DNA from: a virus
Virus record (IMG/VR): IMGVR_UViG_3300042923_000887
Coordinates: 1 to 47,321 of that record
Length of the DNA: 47,321 nucleotides
Strand: one strand, 5' to 3'
Both the position numbers and the translations under genes were made by a program. The notes under the pieces were generated by a model. That model was not told the origin of the DNA. It saw only the letters and a program-made list of their open reading frames with translations, and did not search any database. This document shows, piece by piece, positions 6,524 to 14,164 of the stretch; position 1 is the stretch's first letter; each line of letters opens with the position of its first letter.

Positions 6524-7363
6524 TTGAGTCCAACAACACCGGTTTTGAGCGTAGAGCGCGAAACCGCATATAGACAGCAGGAAGCTCCTATCAATAAACC
6601 GCCGCGGACAGCCACTTTTGCCGAGGCCATTGATTTGGGAATGCGTCCGCATGAAGCACTGACGAAGTGCACGCCCGCCACGACCAAGCAGATCACCAAA
6701 GAGCGATTGCAGATTTGCGCTAACGCCGGCTTCGATGTAAACGACATTGCCAAGGCATTTTGCGCAACCGTAGCTGCCACTTATTATTACTTGTCAAAGC
6801 ATAGAATTAAGCTAGTTACTAAAACGCAAAAATCGAAACTGGAGCCGGTAAAGGCGCAGGTTGAAAAGGAGCCGCACCAGGTAGAATCCCCGCAACAGTC
6901 TGAACCAATAGTGCCGGCATCCAAGTCGAATCCGGATCCGGTACCCGAGCAGCTGGCCGTGCTGCCGGAACCTGTGCCTGTACCTAAGGTATGGGCGGTA
7001 CCAGAACCCGTAACAATACCGGCACCGCCTGCTGAGCCCGAATTTGTCTGGTTTGATCGTCGCGAGAATCTGGACACCGGCGTGTTGATCAGAGAAAGTG
7101 GCAGCATTGAGATTAGTGCGGCCGTCAGCGCCGGCTTGACCAGTGATTTTGTGAAAATCGGCGTCAGCCGTGACGGTGCCACATTAAAAATCGTATTGGT
7201 CGATGATGGCTTGACCTATACCGGCAACGGCAATCGCCGCCGCCTTAATTTGAAAGCCCTGGCTCACGAACTGCAATGGGCGCAGATCACGCTGCCGGCG
7301 CGGTACATAGGCGCTTGGCAGGGCTCAGAATGGACAGGCCATCTGCAGGATCCATCAATATGA
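6524..7363 (+). CDS. Early protein with Pro-rich linker and a C-terminal domain shared with the gene at 12966
   Basis: The 279-residue protein starts with TTG after CGAGGAGGCGAATTAA. Residues about 30-95 look helical and may form a DNA-binding domain (ITKERLQICANAGFDVNDIA). Residues about 110-170 are a Pro/Glu/Val-rich linker. The last 95 residues form a beta-rich domain that ends ITLPARYIGAW. The protein at 12966-13772 ends with a similar layout and VPLPVRYRAEW, so I infer that the two share a domain family, perhaps a SpoVT/AbrB-like regulator fold. It starts a chain of four overlapping genes. Confidence 0.7.
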   Translation: MSPTTPVLSVERETAYRQQEAPINKPPRTATFAEAIDLGMRPHEALTKCTPATTKQITKERLQICANAGFDVNDIAKAFCATVAATYYYLSKHRIKLVTKTQKSKLEPVKAQVEKEPHQVESPQQSEPIVPASKSNPDPVPEQLAVLPEPVPVPKVWAVPEPVTIPAPPAEPEFVWFDRRENLDTGVLIRESGSIEISAAVSAGLTSDFVKIGVSRDGATLKIVLVDDGLTYTGNGNRRRLNLKALAHELQWAQITLPARYIGAWQGSEWTGHLQDPSI

Positions 7364-7530
7364 ACGCTGCCGCCAAAGAAATGCTGTGCCAGTCGCTGAC
7401 CGAGCGGCTGGCACGTGAGAAGCAGTACCTGATGTATGAGACCGACCCCGTGAAACGCGACCGCCGCATGCGGTACATAGCCGCTTTGGAACGGCGAGTT
7501 AATCAGATTGGGAAGGTGATGCCACAGTGA
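7360..7530 (+). CDS. Small helical hypothetical protein, 56 aa
   Basis: The ATG at 7360 overlaps the stop of the preceding gene (ATGA), and its own stop overlaps the GTG of the next (GTGA), so it sits in a coupled operon. The product is basic and helical (MNAAAKEMLCQSLTERLARE...RRMRYIAALERRVNQIG). An ATG-free longer frame from 7276 has no support. No family is recognised. Confidence 0.7.
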   Translation: MNAAAKEMLCQSLTERLAREKQYLMYETDPVKRDRRMRYIAALERRVNQIGKVMPQ

Positions 7531-8660
7531 AGAAAACAACTGACACCGTGAACGATATGCCTAAAACCGTACCAGAAACAGATGAATCTGTGAACGAAGC
7601 TGCTGAAATCGTGAGCGAAACCGATCTGGCCGTGATCGAACTGGAGCCAAGGACAAACCAATTAGTCCAAAACTTTGAATGGAACTTCGCCGAACTGAAA
7701 ACGTCTTTAGATCAAAAAACACAGAAATATGTCGGCCTGGTCGTGACCGAAGAAAACCTAAAGTCAATGGAGGACACGCAGAAAGAGGTTGCTGGCCTCC
7801 GGACAAAAATTGATGCCTTCCGGAAAAAAGTCAAGAAGCAACTCAATGAGCCCTATGAAAAATTCGAAGGCCAGATCAAAGAACTGTTGACCATTGTTGA
7901 AGCCGTTGAAAAACCGCTGCAGCAGCAAATCCTCTCCTATGAGGATGAACGCCGCCGGCTAAAGGAAGCCGAGCTGCGGGAATTCGGCCTAAAAACGGCG
8001 CTTAACCTTGGACTGCGAACCGAGTATAACACCCTTGTCATTGACACGAAGTGGACAAACCGCACGGCCAAGGATAGCACCGTTCGCAAAGAGATTGTTA
8101 CCGATATCGAGACCATGCTATGGCAACAGCGCCAGGCCGATGAAGCGGCCAAGCTACGCCGGCAGCGGTATGCGCTGATCGAGCAGCTGTGCGAAGTAAA
8201 TTCAAAAACGCTGCAGTTGAGTACTCCAGTTACACCGCTTGATGTTGCTACATCTGTTGAACATGCCACGCTGGCCGAGATCCCGGATATCATCATTGCT
8301 GAGTGCCAGAAACGGGCTGATATGGAGCGTAAAGCAGCTGAGGCGGTACAGGCGCGCATCGCAGCTGAAACTGCTGCCATACAGGAACCACTGCCACCAG
8401 TGGAGCCGGATCCTGGCCCACCAATGCCTCCGGTACTGCCCCCGCGGTCAGCTGATCCACCTATGCCGCCGGGATTTAGGCCGACATTGCCACCGGCATT
8501 TATGCCTCCGCCGCCGATGCCTGCAGCGCCCGAATTGTGGGACGCAACACTGCGTGTGATCGGCGTCACCGTTGCCCAAGCGGAGGCACTGAAGGTATAC
8601 ATGAACGGTCGTGGCATCCAATTTGAATTCAGCGGATATGCAAGGAGGGAATCATTTTGA
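7527..8660 (+). CDS. DUF1351 family coiled-coil phage protein
   Basis: This 377-residue protein with a GTG start has the DUF1351 hallmark region at about residues 48-150 (FEWNFAELKTSLDQKTQKY, then LRTKIDAFRKKVKKQLNEPY and a long helical stretch). Such genes commonly lie beside phage recombination genes in Firmicutes. A very proline-rich segment follows (about 290-340, PPMPPVLPPRSADPPMPPG), and then a short C-terminal region. Function is unknown; its place beside Gam, the Sak4-like ATPase and SSB suggests a recombination accessory role. It overlaps the genes on both sides by four bases. Confidence 0.8.
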   Translation: MKKTTDTVNDMPKTVPETDESVNEAAEIVSETDLAVIELEPRTNQLVQNFEWNFAELKTSLDQKTQKYVGLVVTEENLKSMEDTQKEVAGLRTKIDAFRKKVKKQLNEPYEKFEGQIKELLTIVEAVEKPLQQQILSYEDERRRLKEAELREFGLKTALNLGLRTEYNTLVIDTKWTNRTAKDSTVRKEIVTDIETMLWQQRQADEAAKLRRQRYALIEQLCEVNSKTLQLSTPVTPLDVATSVEHATLAEIPDIIIAECQKRADMERKAAEAVQARIAAETAAIQEPLPPVEPDPGPPMPPVLPPRSADPPMPPGFRPTLPPAFMPPPPMPAAPELWDATLRVIGVTVAQAEALKVYMNGRGIQFEFSGYARRESF

Positions 8661-8767
8661 CTACTGTCAAGCAATATGACGATTCGTGCGGCAGTATTGT
8701 CCCTTGCACTGATTGTGAACACCGGCATGATTGCGACGATTACGAGGAGGATGGCAATGAAGGATAA
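8657..8767 (+). CDS. Very small Cys-rich acidic protein, 36 aa
   Basis: A TTG start overlaps the DUF1351 stop (TTGA), and AAGGAGGGAATCATT provides a good binding site. The product has four Cys residues (SCGSIVPCTDCEHRHDC) followed by an acidic tail, suggesting a small metal-binding module. It overlaps the Gam-like start by 11 bases. It is too short for firm assignment. Confidence 0.5.
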   Translation: MTTVKQYDDSCGSIVPCTDCEHRHDCDDYEEDGNEG

Positions 8768-9329
8768 TCTAGCAGAACAGTTGGATGAGTTTGTTGATAC
8801 GTTAACCGGCTATGTCGAACACCAGGGCTTCATCATCAACGATGACAGCAAGGCTGACTGGGCTGTCAGAAAAATAAATCGGTACCAGAACAATATAGCC
8901 GATGCCAAGAACCTAGCAGCAGAGCGTATTGCACAGGTTGAGGCATGGCTAAAGGATATTGAAGAAGATAATACCAGGCAAATTGAGTTCTTCATGTCCA
9001 AGCTGGCGCCATACGTTGGTCAACAACTTGCAGGCGGCAAATCCAAAACCTATAAATTGCCTAGTGGCAACGTATCGTTGAAGGCTAAACCGGTGGAGTA
9101 CTTCATTGCTGGAGAAAAAGCCGTGGCCAAAAATGAAGAGTTGACCGCTTACGTCAAACAGTCTGCCCCTGAATTCCTGAAGGTTGAAGAAACGACCAAC
9201 TGGGGCGAATTCAAAAAAACGCTGACAGTCACCAGTTCGGGTACTGTGATTAACTCTGATGGCGAAGTTCTCTCGTTTATAACCGGCGTCGAGTATCCCG
9301 ACACAGTAACAGTAAAGGAGCGCAAATAG
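8757..9329 (+). CDS. gam: Mu Gam-like host-nuclease inhibitor
   Basis: This 190-residue protein resembles the Mu Gam family, which binds double-strand DNA ends as a Ku-like dimer and shields them from exonucleases. The signature region is DDSKADWAVRKINRYQNNIA and the following long helix with ERIAQVEAWLKDI, with the beta-rich part (GNVSLKAKPVEYF) after it. The ATG at 8757 is six bases after GAGGAGG; the ATG at 8751 is too close and the upstream extension has no support. It is followed directly by a small conserved gene and the Sak4-like ATPase. Confidence 0.85.
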   Translation: MKDNLAEQLDEFVDTLTGYVEHQGFIINDDSKADWAVRKINRYQNNIADAKNLAAERIAQVEAWLKDIEEDNTRQIEFFMSKLAPYVGQQLAGGKSKTYKLPSGNVSLKAKPVEYFIAGEKAVAKNEELTAYVKQSAPEFLKVEETTNWGEFKKTLTVTSSGTVINSDGEVLSFITGVEYPDTVTVKERK

Positions 9330-9512
9330 ATGAAAAACGTTGATATGCAGGTCAAGGGCAGCATCCTGACCATCACTGTAGATCTGAATCAAGAATTCGG
9401 CAAATCCGGCAGCGGCAAATCCATCGTTATTGCCAGTACCGAGGGGAATCAGACTGTGCCGGGCACCACGGATGTAAAAATCGGCCTGAACGTATACCGG
9501 AAGGCCGAGTAA
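9330..9512 (+). CDS. Small conserved phage protein, 60 aa
   Basis: It starts at the base after the Gam stop codon, with AAAGGAGCGCAAATAG as binding site. The product is a compact beta-rich protein (VKGSILTITVDLNQEFG..., SIVIASTEGNQTVPG). I have the impression of a conserved phage protein that travels with recombination genes, but I cannot name a family or function. Confidence 0.7.
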   Translation: MKNVDMQVKGSILTITVDLNQEFGKSGSGKSIVIASTEGNQTVPGTTDVKIGLNVYRKAE

Positions 9513-9522
9513 GGAGGTAACT

Positions 9523-10524
9523 ATGAGCGTATTCCAAAAAGCGCAGCGCCGGAAAGCAAAACTGAAACTGGCCCTATGCGGCCCGTCCGGATCCGGCAAA
9601 ACCTATTCTGCCTTAAAAATCGCCAAAGGAATGGGCGGTAAAATTGCCTTCATTGACACTGAAAATGGCAGTGGCCAGTTGTATGCCCATATCGTTGATT
9701 ACGATGTAGCCGAGATCGGGCCACCGTTCGGTGTAGATAAGTACATTTCAGCCATCAAAGCAGCCGAGGAATCCGGCTATAACATCCTAATTATCGACAG
9801 CCTATCTCACGCCTGGGCAAAGCAGGGCGGCATCCTGGATGAAGTGGACAAGCGCGGCGGCAAGAACGCTTTTACCTCCGGATGGCGAGAAGCGACGCCG
9901 ATGCATGACCGGTTTGTGGACGCCATCCTGCAGTCACCGCTGCACATCATTGTAACCATGCGTGCCAAGACGGCTTATGACCTGGAAAAAGACGATAAAG
10001 GCCGGTCCGTGCCGGTCAAGAAGGGCATGGAGCCGGTACAGCGATCTGGTTTGGAGTATGAGTTTACGGTTGTGCTGGACATGGACAACGCCAGGCACAC
10101 GGCTACATCAGGCAAGGACCGTACCGGCCTGTTTGACGGCAAGTGCTTTACTCCGGATGAAACCACCGGGGCAGGATTAATGGCCTGGTTGGAGACCGGG
10201 ATTGAGGCACAGCCGCAATATTATCAACCACAGCAGGTACCGTACCAGCAGCCATATCAGGCAGCACCTGCGTTTGATCAGGCACAGTTGCCGCCGGTGT
10301 TTACTCCGGATCCGGCGCCGATGCCTGCAGCAATCGGATTCCCTGCCCATGAGGTTGAAATCATGAACAGTTGGTTTTATATGGGATGGGATGTACATGG
10401 GCCAATTCAGACGTACATTTTTAACCGATTCCAAAGACCGCTGGAACAGCTGACTGTCGAGGAATGCTTTGCACTTAAGAACGAATTCGCAGGATTCGTT
10501 CAACAAAAACAAGGGGGGCAATAA
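9523..10524 (+). CDS. Sak4-like RecA-core ATPase (AAA_24)
   Basis: This 333-residue protein has a Walker A motif GPSGSGKT at residues 20-27, an FIDTENGSG strand at 43-51, and Walker B ILIID at 88-92. This is the minimal RecA-core of Sak4-type single-strand annealing or recombination ATPases in phages. The C-terminal 110 residues carry a Pro/Gln-rich linker (about 226-275) and a short helical end. RBS AAGGAGGTAACT precedes the ATG. SSB follows immediately, the usual partner for Sak4-like annealing, so the pair probably promotes phage recombination. Confidence 0.85.
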   Translation: MSVFQKAQRRKAKLKLALCGPSGSGKTYSALKIAKGMGGKIAFIDTENGSGQLYAHIVDYDVAEIGPPFGVDKYISAIKAAEESGYNILIIDSLSHAWAKQGGILDEVDKRGGKNAFTSGWREATPMHDRFVDAILQSPLHIIVTMRAKTAYDLEKDDKGRSVPVKKGMEPVQRSGLEYEFTVVLDMDNARHTATSGKDRTGLFDGKCFTPDETTGAGLMAWLETGIEAQPQYYQPQQVPYQQPYQAAPAFDQAQLPPVFTPDPAPMPAAIGFPAHEVEIMNSWFYMGWDVHGPIQTYIFNRFQRPLEQLTVEECFALKNEFAGFVQQKQGGQ

Positions 10525-10528
10525 TCAT

Positions 10529-11185
10529 ATGATTACAGGTACACTTTCCGGGCGGCTGACCGCCGATCCCGCTGTAAGGCAAGGACAAAACGGCAACTTT
10601 ACGACATTCTCTGTCGCATCTAACTACGGCAAAGGAAAAGATCAGGTAGACTTTGTGGACTGCACCGCCAACGGCAAAACTGGCGAACTTGTTGCTGAGC
10701 ATTTTAGGAAAGGTAACGTTTTTGTCGGTCCGGCTGAATTCCGGACGCGGGAATATACCACTAACGATGGACAAAAACGGCAGGCACTGTCGGCTACCGT
10801 CAGCATGATTGACTGGACAGCATCACAGACTGATCCGAAGAATCAGGCTGCTGCAGCACCAGCACCGCAACCGGCGCAGTATAACCAGCCAGCTTATCCG
10901 GCAGCTGGCGCTGCCCCATCAGGATACGGAGCGCCGCCTGCACCTGGCGGGTATGGAGCACCACCTGCTTTGGCAGCAGCGCCTGTGCCGGTACAGCCGC
11001 CGCAATATCAAAATGACCCGTTCGGATACACGTACCAACTGATGACTAACGGCCAGTGGATGCCGGTCCGTCCATCCGCTCCGGCTGCATCGCCAGCTCC
11101 AACTGCGCCATACGGGGCACCGCCAGCACCGGGATACGGAGCGGGCGCTCCACCGGCAGGCCAGGGACCCGCAACACCGTTCTAA
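10529..11185 (+). CDS. ssb: Single-stranded DNA-binding protein
   Basis: This 218-residue protein has an N-terminal OB fold (about 1-105: MITGTLSGRLTADPAVRQG, FTTFSVASNYGKGKDQVDFVDC). A long Pro/Ala/Gly-rich tail contains GYGAPPAPG-type repeats. The tail ends GPATPF: the terminal Pro-Phe recalls the SSB interaction tip, but the usual acidic residues are missing, so docking of host SSB partners may be altered. ATG at 10529 has AAGGGGGGCAATAATCAT upstream. It ends an operon segment at a strong terminator. Confidence 0.88.
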   Translation: MITGTLSGRLTADPAVRQGQNGNFTTFSVASNYGKGKDQVDFVDCTANGKTGELVAEHFRKGNVFVGPAEFRTREYTTNDGQKRQALSATVSMIDWTASQTDPKNQAAAAPAPQPAQYNQPAYPAAGAAPSGYGAPPAPGGYGAPPALAAAPVPVQPPQYQNDPFGYTYQLMTNGQWMPVRPSAPAASPAPTAPYGAPPAPGYGAGAPPAGQGPATPF

Positions 11186-11188
11186 ACC

Positions 11189-11228
11189 AAATAGCCTGTT
11201 CTGGCACGCTGGAACAGGCTATTTATTC
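11189..11228 (+). terminator. Strong Rho-independent terminator after ssb
   Basis: Perfect 13-base arms at 11189-11201 and 11212-11224 enclose a 10-base loop, followed by ATTCCCC. It starts a few bases after the ssb stop. Because genes further on belong to the same lytic programme, it is either partial or bypassed. Confidence 0.75.
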
Positions 11229-11242
11229 CCCAGGGAGGGCTT

Positions 11243-12625
11243 ATGTTACAGCTTAGACCATATCAGGAATTACTCATAGACGGTGCCAGGGCGGAGTTCC
11301 AGCGCGGCATAAAAAACACCTGCATAGTTGCGCCTTGCGGAGCCGGGAAGACAATTATCATGGCAGATATGGCATCAAAGGCGCGGATCATCGGCAATCG
11401 GACATTATTTGTTGTGCATCGTCAGGAGCTAATCCGGCAGGCATCGACCACATTCTCCGCCCTGGGCATATCGCATGGTATTATTGCCGCTGATTATCCC
11501 ATGCAGCCAAACGAGTACATACAGATTGCCAGCATTCAGACAGTGGTCCGGCGACTGGATAAAATTTACCCGCCGCAGATTATCATATTCGACGAAGCGC
11601 ATCACAGCACTGCTGCCACTTGGCGGAAGTTGCTGGCGGCTTATCCAGATGCGTTTGTGATTGGGCTGACAGCCACACCGGCCCGCATGGGCGGCCAAGG
11701 GTTAGGAGACATATTTCAATCGTTGCTCATGGGGCCTTCGCCGAAGCAACTAATCCAGTGGGGAAACTTAGCGCCATACAAGTATTATGCGCCACCAGTT
11801 CGCGCCGATCTGGCCGACCTAAAAGTAGTCAAATACGGCGACTATGATCAAAAAGAAGTCTCTTTGCGGATGGATAAATCAGAGATCATTGGCGATCAAA
11901 TCGATCAGTACATGAAGCTGGCCCCGGGCGGTAAGGCAGTTTGTTATTGCGCTAGTATTGCACAGAGTCAGCACACAGCTGAAATGTTCCGGCAGGTTGG
12001 GATCAGCGCTCTGCACATCGATGGTGAAACTCACCGCATTGCCCGCGAGGCGGCGACGGAGGATTTTAAGGCCGGAAAGATCCGTGTGGTCTGTAACGTA
12101 GACCTTATTAGCGAGGGCTTTGATGTTGCTGATATGGACGCGGTGATCATGGCTAGGCCAACGCAGTCGCTCACGTTGTACATCCAACAGTCCATGCGCC
12201 CCATGCGGCCAGATAAAAATAATCCCGGCAAGGTCGCAGTTATCATCGATGCGGTCGGCAACTGCTACAGGCACGGCTTGCCAGATGATGACCGAGAGTG
12301 GAGCCTGGAGAGTAAAAAGAAAAAAGCAGGCCCCAAGCTGGAGATCCCGTTGAAAGTCTGTCCGAAATGCTACGGCGCTAATAGGCCAGGACCGGTCTGC
12401 GAGCATTGCGGCTACCGGTACCCGAAGGAAGAGCGAACCGAACCGGAGCAGCGTGCCGGCGATCTGGCTGAAGTGGTCGAACTGGAGAAAAAGCGGCTGC
12501 GCCAGGAAGTTGGCAAGGCCCGCGATGTGGTCACGCTGGAGCAGATCGCCTTCCAGCGCGGTTATAAACCGACATGGGTGGCCAAGCAGTGCGAGATTAA
12601 GAATATACCGTTTGGAGGTATGTAA
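11243..12625 (+). CDS. DEAD/DEAH-box superfamily II helicase
   Basis: This 460-residue protein has Walker A APCGAGKT at 30-37, DEAH at 117-120 and the LTATPARM motif at about 139-146. The second RecA-like domain has SEGFDVADMDAVI and QSMRPMRP. A C-terminal zinc ribbon (CPKCYGANRPGPVCEHCGY) and a charged helical tail complete it. The architecture fits phage replication or repair helicases of the UvsW/RadD kind. ATG follows CAGGGAGGGCTT. It lies downstream of ssb and upstream of the replication genes. Confidence 0.88.
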   Translation: MLQLRPYQELLIDGARAEFQRGIKNTCIVAPCGAGKTIIMADMASKARIIGNRTLFVVHRQELIRQASTTFSALGISHGIIAADYPMQPNEYIQIASIQTVVRRLDKIYPPQIIIFDEAHHSTAATWRKLLAAYPDAFVIGLTATPARMGGQGLGDIFQSLLMGPSPKQLIQWGNLAPYKYYAPPVRADLADLKVVKYGDYDQKEVSLRMDKSEIIGDQIDQYMKLAPGGKAVCYCASIAQSQHTAEMFRQVGISALHIDGETHRIAREAATEDFKAGKIRVVCNVDLISEGFDVADMDAVIMARPTQSLTLYIQQSMRPMRPDKNNPGKVAVIIDAVGNCYRHGLPDDDREWSLESKKKKAGPKLEIPLKVCPKCYGANRPGPVCEHCGYRYPKEERTEPEQRAGDLAEVVELEKKRLRQEVGKARDVVTLEQIAFQRGYKPTWVAKQCEIKNIPFGGM

Positions 12626-12626
12626 T

Positions 12627-12836
12627 ATGTCGCTAGCGATGATTGTGATATATAAAAACCCATCGGATTGTCCGGATAAATATGTCGCCAGGTTATGGGA
12701 GTTAGGCAATCCTACTATGTGTGTAGTCATAGGGGACACGCTGGAAGCCGTCAGGAAACCTATACCGGAGCAATACGTTAATATCGGCAGGAATCCGAAC
12801 GATGACCCTGTGATTGTTGAGGTGTGGATAGGATGA
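12627..12836 (+). CDS. Hypothetical protein, 69 aa
   Basis: It starts just after the helicase stop with TTTGGAGGTATGTAAT upstream and overlaps the next gene by ATGA. The product is a small alpha/beta protein (MSLAMIVIYKNPSDCPDKYV...TMCVVIGDTLEAVRK). No family is recognised. The coupling suggests co-translation with its neighbours. Confidence 0.7.
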   Translation: MSLAMIVIYKNPSDCPDKYVARLWELGNPTMCVVIGDTLEAVRKPIPEQYVNIGRNPNDDPVIVEVWIG

Positions 12837-12994
12837 TTGAATGGTATTGGCTGCCGATCGCGGCCATAATGGGCGGCAGTGTTGGCTGTTTTATGATGGC
12901 CATCATTGCCGGTGGTTCGCGGAATGATCATTATGTACGTCCGCTATGCCCACATGGAGATAGTTATGATGATTGTCCCGACTGCCGTCATTAA
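12833..12994 (+). CDS. Small membrane protein with Cys-rich tail, 53 aa
   Basis: The ATG overlaps the preceding stop and has GAGGTGTGGATAGG nearby. Residues 4-27 form a membrane segment (WYWLPIAAIMGGSVGCF...). The tail carries a potential metal-binding set (CPHGDSYDDCPDCRH). It overlaps the start of the sigma-like gene by 29 bases in another frame. Function unknown. Confidence 0.6.
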   Translation: MIEWYWLPIAAIMGGSVGCFMMAIIAGGSRNDHYVRPLCPHGDSYDDCPDCRH

Positions 12995-13772
12995 GCGTGA
13001 CCTCTGTGATGAAAACCAACTCATAGCAGAATATCGGAATCTCATTCACTACGCTATTGATCGCTGGTATCCATATAGACCGAACATTGAGTACGAAGAT
13101 TTATTTCAAATTGCCAGTATAGCGCTGTTCCGCGCATGGCAGAAGTATGACCCAACACGCGGAGCCAGCTTTGCCACATATGCACTACTACACATCAAAT
13201 CAGCCATGTATGGCGAAATGCGGCGGAATACAGCACAGAAACGGCGTGGAGTTGTCATTTCATTATTCAGGGAATTTGGCGATAGCCAAACGCGGTTAAT
13301 TGATCTGATTGCTGATCCTGCCACAACGGCAGAATACAATATCTATCAGAAAGAGGGGAGATATAACATGGCAAACGTACGAAACTCTAAAACGGCGGCA
13401 GATGCGCCGACCGTAACGAAAATAGATTTGTCTTTATTTGTCGTATTTAATGCGGCAAACACTCTGATAACCAGAAATACGGCCAATATTGCTGTCACAA
13501 AAACTGGAAAAGTCACTATGTCGGCTATGGTTGGCAAACAGTTTGAATTTGGTGAAAAAATAGAAGTTTTACTAAACCAGGTGGGGAACATCATTGTTGT
13601 TCGCAGGTCAGACATAGGAATTCCGTGCCGGAAAAACGGCAAGGATTCTGAGGGGAAGCTCGTTTCTTGCGCCAGTGCGAAATTGTTTCTGGAATCTAAG
13701 CAAGTGCCCTTGCCGGTTCGGTACCGCGCAGAATGGGATACAGATCTGAACGCCTGGGTGGGGAGGAAATGA
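12966..13772 (+). CDS. Sigma-70 region 2 protein fused to an AbrB-like or unknown C-terminal domain
   Basis: The 268-residue frame starts at an ATG eight bases after GGAGA. Residues about 15-90 match sigma-70 region 2: EYEDLFQIASIALFRAWQKY and DPTRGASFATYALLHIKSAM, the part that binds core polymerase and the -10 element. A linker like those of phage sigma factors follows (SQTRLIDLIADPATT), but region 4 is absent. Instead the frame runs without a stop into a beta-rich domain resembling the C-terminus of the protein at 6524-7363. The internal Met135 (13368) has its own strong binding site, so two products may be made. Loss of region 4, fusion, or pairing with another region 4 protein are all possible. 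Confidence 0.75.
   Translation: MMIVPTAVIKRDLCDENQLIAEYRNLIHYAIDRWYPYRPNIEYEDLFQIASIALFRAWQKYDPTRGASFATYALLHIKSAMYGEMRRNTAQKRRGVVISLFREFGDSQTRLIDLIADPATTAEYNIYQKEGRYNMANVRNSKTAADAPTVTKIDLSLFVVFNAANTLITRNTANIAVTKTGKVTMSAMVGKQFEFGEKIEVLLNQVGNIIVVRRSDIGIPCRKNGKDSEGKLVSCASAKLFLESKQVPLPVRYRAEWDTDLNAWVGRK
13368..13772 (+). CDS. Possible separate product from an internal start: C-terminal domain alone, 134 aa
   Basis: AGAGGGGAGATATAAC directly upstream of the in-frame ATG at 13368 is a very good ribosome binding site. The residues around it (YQKEGRYNMANV) look like translated intergenic DNA. The product would be the beta-rich domain ending LPVRYRAEWDTDLNAWVGRK. This suggests that two genes were joined by loss of a stop, or that the region is expressed both as a fusion and as a free domain. 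Confidence 0.55.
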   Translation: MANVRNSKTAADAPTVTKIDLSLFVVFNAANTLITRNTANIAVTKTGKVTMSAMVGKQFEFGEKIEVLLNQVGNIIVVRRSDIGIPCRKNGKDSEGKLVSCASAKLFLESKQVPLPVRYRAEWDTDLNAWVGRK

Positions 13773-14164
13773 ACGCGACTGACACGCATCAGGCCGTATC
13801 CTTATTCCTGAAGGCTGTTACTGATCTTGATCAATACTGGTCTGATATCTATAACGAAATAGGCAAAGCCGATTCTGAAACGCAGGATTTGTTGCATGAG
13901 GCTGAGCTATCCAAGATGAACGCCAGCGAGGGCTTTACTTTGGCCGCCAAGCTGCAGGAGGTTCGCCAACGCCGCCGACGCAATAAAAATGAGCAAGAAG
14001 CACTTAAACCGTTGAAAGAATGGTCAGATAAACATAAGCAGACCGCTATTGATCTGTACAAAGTTTTGACGGCCATGCAACGGGTGCTGGAAACGCAGCA
14101 GGCAAGACAGTATCATCCGCGAATCCGGACAGATCTAAAAATTTGCAAAGGGGTGAACCCATGA
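13769..14164 (+). CDS. Coiled-coil hypothetical protein, 131 aa
   Basis: ATG overlaps the preceding stop (ATGA), with GGGGAGGAA just upstream. The product is almost wholly helical and charged (EAELSKMNASEGFTLAAKLQ, QRRRRNKNEQEALKPLKEWSD). It overlaps the ParB-like gene by four bases. It resembles small helical proteins found beside phage ParB-like genes, but I cannot name a family. Confidence 0.7.
   Translation: MNATDTHQAVSLFLKAVTDLDQYWSDIYNEIGKADSETQDLLHEAELSKMNASEGFTLAAKLQEVRQRRRRNKNEQEALKPLKEWSDKHKQTAIDLYKVLTAMQRVLETQQARQYHPRIRTDLKICKGVNP

Noticed and set aside
7937-8728. 263-codon minus-strand frame opposite the DUF1351 gene
   Set aside because: It is a shadow of the Pro-rich coding strand (Gly/Ser-rich complement) with no binding site and lies against the operon.
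11879-12931. 350-codon minus-strand frame opposite the DEAD/DEAH helicase
   Set aside because: The plus strand encodes a clear helicase; the reverse frame has no motif or start signal.
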